This document shows, in pieces, positions 55,287-64,000 of a DNA stretch of 64,000 bases. Made by a program: the position numbers and the translations under genes. This DNA is from Accumulibacter sp. Lineage in GTDB: Bacteria > Pseudomonadota > Gammaproteobacteria > Burkholderiales > Rhodocyclaceae. Position 1 is the stretch's first letter. Each line of letters starts with the position of its first letter. The stretch covers positions 1 to 64,000 of the forward strand of contig NZ_JAPUVR010000081.1 of NCBI RefSeq assembly GCF_029255125.1, given 5' to 3'. The notes under the pieces are model-generated. The model was not told the origin of the DNA. It did not search any database and saw nothing but the letters and a program-made list of their open reading frames with translations.

Positions 55287-57272
55287 TCAGAAATGAATTC
55301 CGCGCATGATCTGCGAAAAGGCGATCTGGTCGGCGGTTTGCTGTTTCGATTCGGCGCTTGCGTGCGACGCAGCGCTCGAATCGGGGAACATGCGGAAACT
55401 GGTGTTCATCACGATCTGGGCGACTTTCGGCGTCAGCGAATGAAGCAGCGCACCAAAGATTCCGAGCCGCGTTGCGATGCGCACTGGCTTGTGAATGATC
55501 GCCTCGACGATCATCTCCGCGGCATCGTCCGGGCTGAGCGTCGGCACCTGGTCGTAAAGCTTGGTTGGCGCGATCATCGGAGTCTTGACGAGTGGCATGT
55601 TGATCGTCGTGAATTCGATTCCGCGGTCGGCAAATTCCGAGGCCGCGCAGCGCGCCCAGGCGTCCATCGCGGCCTTGGACGCCACATAAGCGGAAAAACG
55701 TGGAGCGTTGGTCAGTACGCCGATCGACGATATGTTGATTACGTGGCCCTTGCGTTTGGCGATCATGCCCGGCAGGAAGCCCATGGTCAGCCGAAGCGCA
55801 CCGAAATAGTTGACCTCCATCGTCCGCTCGAAGTCGTGAAAGCGATCGAACGAGCTTTCTATCCCACGGCGAATCGAGCGCCCGGCGTTGTTGACCAGGA
55901 TGTCTACGCCCCCGTACAGCCGGCTGATTTCCTCGACGAAAGCGGCACACTGCTCAGGGTTCGCAACGTCCACCGCGTAGGTGATCAGCTTCAGCCCGTC
56001 AGCCTCGAATTCGCGCCGGGTTTCCTCCAGCGCCTGTGCATCGCGCGCAATGGTCACCGCGATGGCTCCGGCTTCCGCCATCTTGCGTACGGTGGCTTTG
56101 CCTATCCCGGATGATCCGCCGGTGACGAGGACAAGCTTGCCTTCGATCTGGCCGCGCAGGGTGCGATCGATGAAGAGGTCCGGGTCAAGGTGGCGTTCCC
56201 AGTAATCCCATAGCCGCCAGGCGTAGGTGTCGAGCGGCGGCACGGCAATGCCGCTGCCGCGTAGCGCGCGTTGCGTTTCACGGCAGTCGAAGCGCGTCGG
56301 GTAGTTGATGAATTCGAGAATGTCGTCGGGCAGGCCGAGGTCTTTCATCACTGCGCTGCGGATTCGCCGTACCGGGGTCAGGGCAAACATCGCCTTGCGC
56401 ACCGAACGAGGGATGAAGCCGAGCAATGCAGCATTGATCCGCATGGCCATCTCCGGCGCGTGCGCAGCACGCGCGAAGGTGTTGAGCAGATCGCCGACGC
56501 GCATCGGCGTTGGATCAGTCAGATGAAAACAATGACCGTCCTCGCCGTCCAGGTGGGCAATGTGATCCATTGCCGCAACGACGAAGTCCACCGGGACGAC
56601 GTTGATGCGCCCGCCTTCGATGCCGATGGTCGGCATCCAAGCCGGAAACAGCTTGCGCATCTTCTGGATGAGCTTGAAGAAGTAGTAGGGCCCATCGACC
56701 TTGTCCATTTCACCGGTGCGCGAATCACCGACGACGATAGCAGGACGGAAGACGCGCCATGGCAGCGAACACTCCTTGCGCACGATCGCCTCCGAATCGT
56801 GCTTGGTACGGAAGTAGGGGTTGTCGAGGTTTTCAGCCTCCTCGAACATGTCCTCGCGAAAGAGTCCTTCGAAAAGTCCGGCGGCAGCGATCGAACTGAC
56901 CAGATGGAAATGCCGGCTGCCAATCGCTTCCGCCAGGCGTACCGTGTTGCGCGTACCCTCGACGTTGGCCTGCTGCTGATCGGCAGCGCTGGCTTTCAGG
57001 TCGTAGATCGCGGCCAGATGAAAGAAGTGGTCGATGCGGCCGTTCAACCTGCCCAGGTCGGCTTGCGAGACGCCAAGCTGCGCCTGCGTCAGGTCGCCGA
57101 CAATCGGAATGACGCGCGCTTCGTTCGTCTGCCAGTAGGCGTACAGTTCAGCCAGCCGCGGCATTTCGATGGCGCGCGTCAAGAAGTACACTGTGGCCTC
57201 CGGTCGCGCCAGAAGCTTGGCAACCAGGCGTTTGCCAATGAAACCGGTGGCGCCGGTCACGAAGTAGTTCAT
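55287..57272 (-). CDS. Two-domain fatty acyl-CoA reductase (alcohol-forming, wax-ester type)
   Basis: The 661-residue protein fuses an N-terminal extended SDR (GATGFIGKRLVAKLL; DHFFHLAAIYDL; HLVSSIAAAGLFEG; active-site PYFRTK) to a C-terminal classical SDR from about 375 (VTGGSSGIGKATV, NNAGRSIRRG, active-site YVASK). Order, length and many strings (FREDMFEEAE, GEMDKVDGPYYFFK, IGIEGGRINVVPVDFV) match, from memory, the Marinobacter fatty acyl-CoA reductase that converts acyl-CoA to fatty alcohol for wax esters. ATG 57272 follows AGGGAGA. It is divergent from the phasin gene, which suggests a role in storage lipid metabolism. Confidence 0.9.
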   Translation of the reverse strand: MNYFVTGATGFIGKRLVAKLLARPEATVYFLTRAIEMPRLAELYAYWQTNEARVIPIVGDLTQAQLGVSQADLGRLNGRIDHFFHLAAIYDLKASAADQQQANVEGTRNTVRLAEAIGSRHFHLVSSIAAAGLFEGLFREDMFEEAENLDNPYFRTKHDSEAIVRKECSLPWRVFRPAIVVGDSRTGEMDKVDGPYYFFKLIQKMRKLFPAWMPTIGIEGGRINVVPVDFVVAAMDHIAHLDGEDGHCFHLTDPTPMRVGDLLNTFARAAHAPEMAMRINAALLGFIPRSVRKAMFALTPVRRIRSAVMKDLGLPDDILEFINYPTRFDCRETQRALRGSGIAVPPLDTYAWRLWDYWERHLDPDLFIDRTLRGQIEGKLVLVTGGSSGIGKATVRKMAEAGAIAVTIARDAQALEETRREFEADGLKLITYAVDVANPEQCAAFVEEISRLYGGVDILVNNAGRSIRRGIESSFDRFHDFERTMEVNYFGALRLTMGFLPGMIAKRKGHVINISSIGVLTNAPRFSAYVASKAAMDAWARCAASEFADRGIEFTTINMPLVKTPMIAPTKLYDQVPTLSPDDAAEMIVEAIIHKPVRIATRLGIFGALLHSLTPKVAQIVMNTSFRMFPDSSAASHASAESKQQTADQIAFSQIMRGIHF

Positions 57273-57449
57273 GCTTGTCTCCCTGGACTCAAGGTCGTCG
57301 TGCGAAGCCTGCCGTGGCTGGACACACACGCTCGGCGGGCAACTTTGCTGGTCTTTAGTGTGCGTCCTCTAGATATTGTCACTAGACTAGCTCCTGAGGG
57401 CAAGCAAAAAACTTGTTGACCTTTCGACAACGACGTTAAGGAGATGATG

Positions 57450-58025
57450 ATGGGCAAGAAATTGCGTGATTTGGCGGGTGGACTGGCGGACAACCAACTG
57501 GCAATGACGGTCAAGGAATCGGCGCAGCAAATCTGGCTGGCCGGCCTTGGCGCCTTTGCCAAAGCGCAGGAAGAAGGCGGCAAGGTGTTCGACGCGCTGG
57601 TCAAGGAAGGCGAGAACATCCAGGCCAAGACGCGCAAGATGACCGACGAGAGGGTCGCTCAGGTCGCTGGCAAGGCGGCCGGGACCTGGGATCGGCTCGA
57701 GCAGGTCTTCGAGGACCGGGTTGCGCGCGCCCTCGGCAGCCTGGGTGTGCCGACCAAGCAGGATATCGACAGGCTGTCGAAACGCGTCGTCGAGTTGAGC
57801 GCGGCCGTTCAGGCGCTGACCGAAGGCAAGCCGGTGGCCAAGGCGCCAGCGCGCAGCGTGGCCAAACCAGCCGCCAAGGAGGTTGCCGAGGCGGAAGTGG
57901 TAGCCAGCCCGCCGGCGACAGCGAAACCCGCTGCAGCTAAGCCACGCGCGGCTGCCGCCAAAGCGGTTCCGCCGGTGACGCCGGCTGATGTGTTGAATAC
58001 GATTCCGCAGAAAGCCGGCGAGTAA
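57450..58025 (+). CDS. Phasin / PHA granule-associated protein (PhaF/PhaI-like)
   Basis: This 191-residue protein has the phasin-type N-terminal helical domain (QQIWLAGLGAFAKAQEEGGKVFDALVKEGE) and an Ala/Lys/Pro-rich C-terminal tail (about 130-180) like histone-H1-like PhaF tails. It coats PHA granules; the basic tail may bind DNA and help segregate granules. ATG 57450, the third of three ATGs in a row, has AAGGAG at the best spacing (57444 is the first). A long intergenic region separates it from the reductase gene. Confidence 0.92.
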   Translation: MGKKLRDLAGGLADNQLAMTVKESAQQIWLAGLGAFAKAQEEGGKVFDALVKEGENIQAKTRKMTDERVAQVAGKAAGTWDRLEQVFEDRVARALGSLGVPTKQDIDRLSKRVVELSAAVQALTEGKPVAKAPARSVAKPAAKEVAEAEVVASPPATAKPAAAKPRAAAAKAVPPVTPADVLNTIPQKAGE

Positions 58026-58246
58026 GCGGATCGGCGTTGCCGGGCGGTGGCGCGCTGCTGGCGCTGGCGCCTGGCTGCCTGCCGATGATGATCAGTCGTC
58101 CGGAGGCGTGGTGGCGCTACGCTGCCGCCGGTCTCCGGGGGACTGCGGTCAGTCGTGTGCCCGGCGGCACGCGCGCGGGAAATCACCCGCAAGAGTCGTT
58201 CCGCGCGGCGTTCGCGCAGTCTTCCCGGATTGAGAGGCCCTAGGCT

Positions 58247-59467
58247 ATGGCGACGACAACGAGACGTTCGACGATCGGACTGGCACTCGCCGGTGGCGGT
58301 CCGGTGGGCGGGATCTACGAGGTAGGGGCAATGGCCGCGCTGGCCGAAGCCCTCGACGGGCTCGACTTCAACGAGTTCGATATCTATGTCGGGGTCAGCT
58401 CGGGTGCCTTCATTGCGGCTGCGGTGGCCAATCGACTTGCCCCGAGCAGCTTGGCGCGCATGCTGGTTGAAGACGACACCGAGGAGGTTTTCGATCCGGA
58501 AATGCTGCTCAGACCGGCGTTGGGCGAATACTTCCGGCGCGCACTGTCGGTTCCGGTCCTTTTCTGGACGGCGCTTCGCCAGTACCTGTCGGACCCGTGG
58601 CACTTGCGACTGATCGAGGCGTTCCAGGGCTTGAGCCACGCGATTCCGACCGGTGTATTCAACAACGCTGGGATCGACCAGCTGCTTCGGCGCCTCTTTT
58701 CGAGTGGCGGACGGAGCAACGACTTTCGCCAGCTCGACCACCGGCTGTTCATCGTTGCTACCGACCTCGATACAGGCGAGTCGATTCCCTTCGGCGCGCC
58801 GGGCTACGACGACATCCCGATTTCGGTCGCCGTGCAGGCAAGCGCCGCATTGCCCGGCCTTTTCCCGCCGGTCTTGGTCGGCGAGCGCTATTTCGTCGAC
58901 GGCGCGCTGATCAAGACGCTGCATGCCTCGGTCGCCTTGCAGGAAGGCGCCGATCTTGTTCTGTGCATCAATCCGCTGGTGCCTTTCGACTCGCGTCTGG
59001 CTGCCCGCCGAGTGTCGCCGCAGGGCAACCTGTCGGCGGCCCCCGACCATCTGGTCGAGGGCGGTTTGCCGGTCGTCCTCGCACAGACCTTTCGCGCCAT
59101 CATTCATTCGCGCATGCGCACCGGTATGGAGCGCTATCGCTTGGAGTTCAAGGGGAAGGACGTCGTCCTTTTCGAACCGACGCGCGACGACGTCGACATG
59201 TTCTTCACCAACGTGTTCAGCTATCGCGGGCGCCGCCGTCTGTGCGAACACGCGTATCAGCGCACGCGCAGCGAGTTGTACCGGCGGCGGCACGAATTGC
59301 GTCCGATCCTCGAGCGCCACGGTATCGGGCTCAATCTCGCTGTGCTCAAGGATCACAGTCGCTCGCTGCTCTCGCACAAGCGGCGACCAGACCTGGCGAC
59401 GAGTGCCGCCGCGCTCGATTCGTCGCTGCATGACCTCGAGCTCTGGTTGCAGAGACGCCAGCCCTGA
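58247..59467 (+). CDS. Patatin-like phospholipase
   Basis: This 406-residue hydrolase has the patatin oxyanion loop GLALAGGGPVGGIYEVGA, the nucleophile motif GVSSG (Ser 51) and the dyad Asp in YFVDGALIKT. No signal peptide or TM. Patatins release fatty acids from phospholipids, and related proteins act on PHA granules. Its place after a phasin fits either role. The start ATG 58247 has only a weak Shine-Dalgarno (GAGAGG). Confidence 0.9.
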   Translation: MATTTRRSTIGLALAGGGPVGGIYEVGAMAALAEALDGLDFNEFDIYVGVSSGAFIAAAVANRLAPSSLARMLVEDDTEEVFDPEMLLRPALGEYFRRALSVPVLFWTALRQYLSDPWHLRLIEAFQGLSHAIPTGVFNNAGIDQLLRRLFSSGGRSNDFRQLDHRLFIVATDLDTGESIPFGAPGYDDIPISVAVQASAALPGLFPPVLVGERYFVDGALIKTLHASVALQEGADLVLCINPLVPFDSRLAARRVSPQGNLSAAPDHLVEGGLPVVLAQTFRAIIHSRMRTGMERYRLEFKGKDVVLFEPTRDDVDMFFTNVFSYRGRRRLCEHAYQRTRSELYRRRHELRPILERHGIGLNLAVLKDHSRSLLSHKRRPDLATSAAALDSSLHDLELWLQRRQP

Positions 59468-59573
59468 CCGCAATGCCGATTTAGAGTGCCTGACAGCCGG
59501 GGTTCCCTGCGCTCGCCCCGGGTGCTATGCTGGCCGTTCGTCAAACATCGAAGTAGGGCAGGGCGGGCGGCGG

Positions 59574-60221
59574 ATGGAAAGAAAACCCAAGCGGCGAACG
59601 CGCGAGCGCATCATCGAAACGAGCCTTCGCCTGTTCAACGAGTTCGGTGAGCCGAACGTCACGACGACGGTGATCGCCGATGAGATGAACATCAGCCCAG
59701 GGAATTTGTATTACCACTTCCATAACAAAGATGAAATCATCGAAGCGATCTTCTCGGTCTTCGAACGGCAGATCGAGGAAACACTCGCCGCGCCGACACG
59801 GCGTTTGGCCAACGTCGAGGACATCTGGCTATTCCTGCATCTGCTTTTTGAAGAAATCTGGGCCTATCGTTTCTTCTACCGTGATTTGAACGACTTGTTG
59901 ACGCGCAACCGGCTGCTCGAAATCCATTTCTGTCGAATCCTGGCGCACAAGGTGCGTACCGCGCAGACGCTGTGCGATGGCCTGGTGTCTACCGGGGCGA
60001 TGCGCGCGACTGCGCCGGAACGGCGTGCGCTGGCGATCAACGTGGCGGTGCTGGCGAGTTACTGGCTGTCCTTCGAGTACGCACGTGACCCGCGTGCCAA
60101 AGCCGAGACCAACCGTCTCGGGCGCGGCGTCTATCAGGTGATGGCGATGCTTTCGCCGTTTCTGGTTGGCGACGCGAAGGGGCTGTTCGACAGGTTGGCG
60201 CGCGAATACGTTGCGCCGTAG
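59574..60221 (+). CDS. TetR/AcrR-family transcriptional regulator
   Basis: This 215-residue repressor has an N-terminal HTH (RTRERIIETSLRLFNEFGEPNVTTTVIADEMNISPGNLYYHFHNKDEII, about 9-58) and a mostly helical effector domain. It probably controls neighbouring lipid or PHA genes, perhaps by sensing an acyl-CoA. ATG 59574 was chosen because the conserved HTH begins right after it. A TATGCT hexamer about 45 bases upstream may be its -10. Confidence 0.9.
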   Translation: MERKPKRRTRERIIETSLRLFNEFGEPNVTTTVIADEMNISPGNLYYHFHNKDEIIEAIFSVFERQIEETLAAPTRRLANVEDIWLFLHLLFEEIWAYRFFYRDLNDLLTRNRLLEIHFCRILAHKVRTAQTLCDGLVSTGAMRATAPERRALAINVAVLASYWLSFEYARDPRAKAETNRLGRGVYQVMAMLSPFLVGDAKGLFDRLAREYVAP

Positions 60222-60260
60222 ACGAGCATCAATCCATCTTACGACTCTGGAGGAAGAAGA

Positions 60261-61034
60261 ATGGCGTGGACAAAGTTTCCGTATGCCGACACGCGCTACC
60301 GTTATGCCGGACCGGCTCTCGCCGACCACTGGCAACGTCTGCACCGGGGCGATTGCGAGCCGTTTCCCGACGATCCGGCAGTGCAGGAGGCTTGGCGCAG
60401 CTATCACGCGGGCGACTTCGGGCAGGCCGTCGAGAGTGGCGTCGCGTGCGGTCTGGCAGGCTACAACGCGGCCAACAAGGCGGCCGCGATCTATGCCAAT
60501 TATCTGGAGACCGACGATCGGCGCAAATGCGAGCTGTTGCTCGAGGTTGCCAAGCGCTGTGAAGAACTGCAGACGAAGGCGCCAGCCGATGCCAACGGCT
60601 GGTATCTGCACGCTTACGCGCTCGGTCGCTATAGCCAGAGCATTTCGGTGGCCAAGGCATTGGCGCAGGGGCTGGGCGGCAAGATCAAGCACAGCCTGAC
60701 GCGGGCGATCGAGTTGCAGCCGCGCCACGCCGATGCGCACACAGCACTCGGCGCCTACCATGCCGAGGTGATCGACAAGGTGGGCGCGCTGGTCGGTGGC
60801 ATGACCTACGGAGCGAAGAAAAGCAGTGGCCACGAACTGCTCGAGAAAGCGTTGCAACTCAATCCGGACTCGGCTATCGCCCGGATCGAGTTCGCCAACG
60901 CCCTGGTCATGATGTACGGCAAGGCGAAGATGAAGGAGGCCGAACGGCTCTATCGCGAAGCGGCGGGGTGTCAGCCGATGGACGCGATGGAGCGACTCGA
61001 CGTTGAGGCGGCGAAAGCGGAGATGGCCGACTGA
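60261..61034 (+). CDS. TPR-repeat protein of unknown function
   Basis: This 257-residue soluble protein has repeat-like helices: an N-terminal part with WRSYHAGDFGQAVESG and NKAAAIYANYLE, then AIELQPRHADAHTALGAYHAE and LEKALQLNPDSAIARIEFANAL as two clear TPRs, and a last unit MKEAERLYREAAGCQPMDAMER. It has no signal peptide. ATG 60261 is preceded by GGAGGAAG. It follows the TetR gene by 39 bases, possibly in the same operon, and is convergent with the PHA-granule-region gene, meeting it stop to stop. Function unknown; likely protein interaction. Confidence 0.82.
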   Translation: MAWTKFPYADTRYRYAGPALADHWQRLHRGDCEPFPDDPAVQEAWRSYHAGDFGQAVESGVACGLAGYNAANKAAAIYANYLETDDRRKCELLLEVAKRCEELQTKAPADANGWYLHAYALGRYSQSISVAKALAQGLGGKIKHSLTRAIELQPRHADAHTALGAYHAEVIDKVGALVGGMTYGAKKSSGHELLEKALQLNPDSAIARIEFANALVMMYGKAKMKEAERLYREAAGCQPMDAMERLDVEAAKAEMAD

Positions 61035-61322
61035 TCAGCCGGCAGCGGTCGGGAAGTTCTCGTCGAAAAAGCGGTGAATTTCCCGTTCTATCGTTGACTT
61101 GAACGCCGCGAGCAGGAAACCGAGCCGAATATCGAGCGCAACCTCGCGACTGTCGAGCGTCAGTTGGCCGCTGACGCCCGAGCGCTTGAATTGCAGGATA
61201 TCGCCGTGCCAGGCGTAGTTCAGCGCGAACTCCTTTTTCAGTTCGGCAGCCATCTGTTCGGCGGCAGCGCGTGCCTCGGCATGGGTCTTGCCATGCGGGC
61301 GACGGATGATGATCTCGCTCAT
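61035..61322 (-). CDS. PHA-granule-region (polyhydroxyalkanoic acid system) family protein
   Basis: This 95-residue protein has the PHA_gran_rgn pattern: MSEIIIRRPHGKTHAEARAAAEQMA, LQFKRSGVSGQLTLD and EREIHRFFDENF. The family is found near PHA synthesis or granule genes. With the phasin 3 kb away this confirms a PHA locus. Molecular role unknown. It lies 18 bases downstream of rsgA on the same strand. Confidence 0.88.
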   Translation of the reverse strand: MSEIIIRRPHGKTHAEARAAAEQMAAELKKEFALNYAWHGDILQFKRSGVSGQLTLDSREVALDIRLGFLLAAFKSTIEREIHRFFDENFPTAAG

Positions 61323-61340
61323 GTCACGGGTCCTTAGCAG

Positions 61341-62207
61341 TTACGCCAGCTCTGCGCAGAGAGAACGAAAAGCCGCGTAGCGTCGCGGGCTGATTTTACC
61401 CTCGCGCAGCGCAGCCAGAACACTGCAGTCGGGTTCGCGCTCGTGCATGCAATCGCGGAATCGGCATTGACCGAGCAGCGGGCGCAGCTCACGGAACGCT
61501 TCGGCGATAGCGGCCAGCGACAGATGCCGCAGGCCGAAGGCCATCAGGCCAGGTGAGTCGATCAAGGTCGCATTCTCGCCGAAATGGTAGAGGCTGGCGT
61601 GCGTGGTCGTGTGCCGGCCTGTCTTGAGTGCCTGCGAGACCGGACGTATGGCCGCCTGCGCATGCGGGATCAGCGCATTGGTCAGCGTTGACTTGCCCAT
61701 CCCGGATTGCCCGATGAGCAGGCTGGTATGCCTCGCCAGGCAGGGTTCGATGCCCGTCGTGTCGTAGCGTGCGGCCAGTTCAAGCACGCGGTAACCGAGT
61801 TCGCGATAGGGGGCGAGCAGCGCCCTGGCATCAGCCAGCCGTTCAAGCAGGTCACACTTGTTGAGCACGATGAGGATCTCGATTCCTTGGCTTTCGGCGG
61901 CGACGATGCAGCGGGTGACCAGTTCATCGGAAAACGACGGCTCGGTCGCGACGACGATGATGATTTGCGTCACGTTTGCCGCGATCAGCTTCTGTTTCCA
62001 GCGGTCCGAGCGATAGAGCAGCGTCTGTCGTGGCGTGAGCGCGCCAATCACGCCTTGTCCAGGACTCACCTGCTCGACGATCACCTGGTCGCCGCACACC
62101 AGTTCACTTTTCTTGCCGCGAGGCAGGCAGATCAGCGTCGTGCGGTCGGCCAGCTCAACCCGGTATTGCCGTCCGTGCGCCGCGACGACGAGGCCGGCGA
62201 GTTTCAA
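61341..62207 (-). CDS. rsgA: Ribosome small-subunit-dependent GTPase RsgA
   Basis: This 288-residue circularly permuted GTPase has an N-terminal OB domain, G4 NKCD before G1 GQSGMGKSTLTNAL and G3 DSPGLMAFGL, and a C-terminal zinc motif (CRFRDCMHEREPDCSV). It releases RbfA from 30S subunits. It starts at TTG 62207, eight bases after AGGAGA, overlapping the stop of the upstream protease gene as TTGA. No ATG fits the family N-terminus better. Confidence 0.95.
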   Translation of the reverse strand: MKLAGLVVAAHGRQYRVELADRTTLICLPRGKKSELVCGDQVIVEQVSPGQGVIGALTPRQTLLYRSDRWKQKLIAANVTQIIIVVATEPSFSDELVTRCIVAAESQGIEILIVLNKCDLLERLADARALLAPYRELGYRVLELAARYDTTGIEPCLARHTSLLIGQSGMGKSTLTNALIPHAQAAIRPVSQALKTGRHTTTHASLYHFGENATLIDSPGLMAFGLRHLSLAAIAEAFRELRPLLGQCRFRDCMHEREPDCSVLAALREGKISPRRYAAFRSLCAELA

Positions 62208-63445
62208 AGGCTCTCCTGCAGGCGGGCGATGCGCAAACCCGCCGGCGGGTGAGAATCGTAGAACAGCGAGTGCACGGGATCGGGAGTGAGCGTCGCCGCG
62301 TTATCCTCGTAGAGCTTGACCAGCGCGCTGATCAGCGCGCTTGCCGAAACCTGTTCGGCCGCATAGCGATCCGCCGCGAACTCGTCGCGCCGTGCTGCCA
62401 GGCTGAACAAGGGCGTGAGCATGAAGGTGAACACGGGGAAGACAAGAATGAAGAGCTGCAGGCCGATGGCCGTGTTCATCGTGTCCACGCCGAGACCGAG
62501 GTAGAACCAGCGCTCGTCGATCAGTTGGCCAAGCAGCGCGAGCAAAGCCAGGGCTCCGGCGAAGTGCAGCATGATCCGCTTAAGGACATGGCGATGCTTG
62601 AAGTGACCCAGCTCGTGCGCCAGCACCGCTTCGACCTCGGCCGGCTGCAGGCGGTTGAGCAGCGTGTCGAAGAAGACGATGCGCTTGGTCCGCCCGTAAC
62701 CGGTGAAGTAGGCATTACCGTGACTCGAGCGCCGCGATCCGTCCATGACAAACAGGCCTGAAGTGGCAAAGCCACTGCGCGCCAGCAAAGCTTCGACGCG
62801 CCGGCGCAGCGAATCGTCGTCGAGTGGCGAGAATTTGTTGAACAGGGGTGCAATCCAGCTCGGGTAGACGAAAAGAACGAGCAGATTGAAGCTGCACCAG
62901 AAGAGCCAGACCGACCACCACCAGTTTGCTCCCATCGCCTCCATCAGCCAGAGGACGACGCCCAGCACCGGCATGCCGATGAGCACGGCAAGCAGCGCAC
63001 CCTTCGCCTGGTCAGCGATGAAGAGGCGCAGGCTCGTCCGGTTGAAGCCGAAGCGCTCTTCGATCACGAACTGCCGATAAAGCGCCAGCGGCAGGTCGAG
63101 TAGTGCGCCAAGCGCGAGTACGCTGAAAATCAGCGCCACACCGTAGGCCACTCCGGCAAGTTCGGCCGACCAGAGTTCGTGCAATCGCTGCAACCCGCCG
63201 CCAAGCGTCAAGGCGAGCAGAATCGCCAGATCGAGCGCGAGACTGACCCGGCCAAGCGATGTCCGCGCCAGCGTGTAGTCGGCCGCCTTCTGGTGCGCAG
63301 CAAGCTCGATCCGGGCGCTGAAGTTGGCCGGAACCTGAGCGCGGTGTGCGGCGACGTGCGCCATCTGACGCTGCGCCAGCCAAAGACGCGTGCTGGCGGT
63401 GAGCAGGCAGGCAGCCAGGAAGACGAAAGAGAACGTGTTGGGCAT
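62204..63445 (-). CDS. M48-family (Ste24-like) membrane metallopeptidase
   Basis: This 413-residue membrane protease has about six TM helices. Its zinc site is HELGHFKHRH with a distant Glu in DEFAADRYAAEQ. NAYFTGYGRTKRIVFFDTLL and the N-terminal CAAX-protease-like region (about 25-200) match the Ste24 branch rather than short HtpX. It is thought to degrade damaged membrane proteins. It is divergent from orn and often precedes rsgA in betaproteobacteria. Confidence 0.93.
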   Translation of the reverse strand: MPNTFSFVFLAACLLTASTRLWLAQRQMAHVAAHRAQVPANFSARIELAAHQKAADYTLARTSLGRVSLALDLAILLALTLGGGLQRLHELWSAELAGVAYGVALIFSVLALGALLDLPLALYRQFVIEERFGFNRTSLRLFIADQAKGALLAVLIGMPVLGVVLWLMEAMGANWWWSVWLFWCSFNLLVLFVYPSWIAPLFNKFSPLDDDSLRRRVEALLARSGFATSGLFVMDGSRRSSHGNAYFTGYGRTKRIVFFDTLLNRLQPAEVEAVLAHELGHFKHRHVLKRIMLHFAGALALLALLGQLIDERWFYLGLGVDTMNTAIGLQLFILVFPVFTFMLTPLFSLAARRDEFAADRYAAEQVSASALISALVKLYEDNAATLTPDPVHSLFYDSHPPAGLRIARLQESL

Positions 63446-63491
63446 GGGGCTGTGACAGAATGGCGGCTTCGTACGGTTTGAGGCGGATTAT

Positions 63492-64000
63492 ATGACACAG
63501 GCTGTGACTTCCCTCGTCTGGCTGGACATGGAGATGACCGGTCTCGATCCGGAGCGCGAGCGGATCATCGAGCTGGCGATCGTGGTGACCGACGAAAGCC
63601 TGGCGACGATCAGCGAGTCGCCAGTCTGGGTCGTGCACCAGGACAATGCCTGCCTGGAAGCGATGGACGAGTGGAATCGTACGACGCACGCTCGCTCAGG
63701 CCTGATCGAGCGCGTTCGGGCTTCGCTGCTCGACGAAGCAAGCGTCGAAGCGGCAGCGCTCGCTTTTGTCCAGGCACACGTCCCGCCGTCGACGAGTCCG
63801 CTGTGCGGCAACTCGATCGGCCAGGACCGGCGCTTCCTGTACAAGTACATGCCGCGCCTGGAAGCGTGGTTTCACTACCGCAACCTCGATGTCAGCACGT
63901 TGAAGGAGTTGTGTCGGCGCTGGCGGCCCGATCTGGCCAGTGGCTTGCGCAAACGTGGCGAGCATACGGCGCTGGCCGACATTCGCGAGTCGATCGCCGA
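63492..64000 (+). CDS. orn: Oligoribonuclease (3' end outside window)
   Basis: The first 169 codons of a DEDDh-family 3'-5' exoribonuclease that degrades di- and oligoribonucleotides, including pGpG from c-di-GMP turnover. Motifs: [22 protein letters not shown] (Exo I), [11 protein letters not shown] (Exo II) and [18 protein letters not shown] (Exo III, with the His and last Asp). Only about 12 residues should be missing. It is divergent from the protease gene across 46 bases. Confidence 0.96.
   Translation, partial: MTQAVTSLVWLDMEMTGLDPERERIIELAIVVTDESLATISESPVWVVHQDNACLEAMDEWNRTTHARSGLIERVRASLLDEASVEAAALAFVQAHVPPSTSPLCGNSIGQDRRFLYKYMPRLEAWFHYRNLDVSTLKELCRRWRPDLASGLRKRGEHTALADIRESIA

Noticed and set aside
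1-64000. tRNA, rRNA or CRISPR elements
   Set aside because: Gaps were scanned by eye for T-arm-like GTTCGA patterns and regularly spaced repeats; nothing convincing was found. A covariance-model search would be decisive.

Overview
The window is high-GC DNA, almost fully coding, from a Gram-negative bacterium. Several conserved gene orders point to a betaproteobacterium of the Rhodocyclaceae / 'Candidatus Accumulibacter' type (inference). These are ndk-rlmN-pilW-rodZ-ispG-hisS-yfgM-bamB-der, rsxABCDGE-nth-DUF1841, dctS/dctR facing dctPQM, and a polyhydroxyalkanoate (PHA) locus with a phasin and a PHA-granule-region protein. No rRNA, tRNA, CRISPR array or intact insertion sequence was seen. Both ends cut a gene: a PAS/GGDEF protein on the left and orn on the right.

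Bases 1-19,439 (minus strand) are one large chemosensory cluster. In transcription order it holds a FixJ-type regulator, MCP, cheY, an MCP-like protein with a CheZ-like motif, a STAS protein, cheA, MCP, cheW, MCP, a PAS-only protein, cheD, cheR, cheB, an HDOD protein and a multi-PAS/GAF/GGDEF protein. The core order resembles the Pseudomonas Che2 / Vibrio cluster III (F7-like) systems. Features worth noting are a tandem MshEN-like motif inside CheA, a CheZ-like DxxxQ motif in one MCP, NWETF-like C-terminal tails on three MCPs, a degenerate GGDEF and a shared upstream motif. Together they suggest an array tied to c-di-GMP signalling.

Bases 19,440-28,435 hold signalling genes and one small operon. 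A soluble histidine kinase diverges from the FixJ-type regulator. A hybrid kinase diverges from an arsR - Tat amidohydrolase - MFS/PlsC operon whose promoter lies in a palindrome. A DctS/DctR two-component pair faces a TRAP C4-dicarboxylate transporter (dctPQM, 28,640-31,733), with a hairpin after dctP. At 31,734-33,943 an orphan NeuD/PglD-type acyltransferase sits between two non-coding flanks that share a diverged repeat; this looks like an inserted or decayed island.

Bases 33,944-43,175 are a tightly overlapping housekeeping operon (nucleotide kinase, 23S rRNA/tRNA methylation, type IV pilus assembly, cell shape, isoprenoid and tRNA-charging enzymes, outer-membrane assembly, ribosome biogenesis). 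Then come a low-molecular-weight tyrosine phosphatase, an acyl-CoA synthetase divergent from pyrD, and the Rnf electron-transfer complex with nth and DUF1841. The last 10 kb combine mobA, an unknown gene, a ProQ-type RNA chaperone and a two-domain fatty acyl-CoA reductase of the wax-ester type. Divergent from these run a phasin, a patatin-like lipase, a TetR regulator and a TPR protein; a PHA-granule-region protein, rsgA and an M48 protease follow on the minus strand before orn. The carbon-storage genes (PHA, possibly wax ester), Rnf and C4-dicarboxylate uptake fit a storage-polymer-cycling lifestyle (inference).
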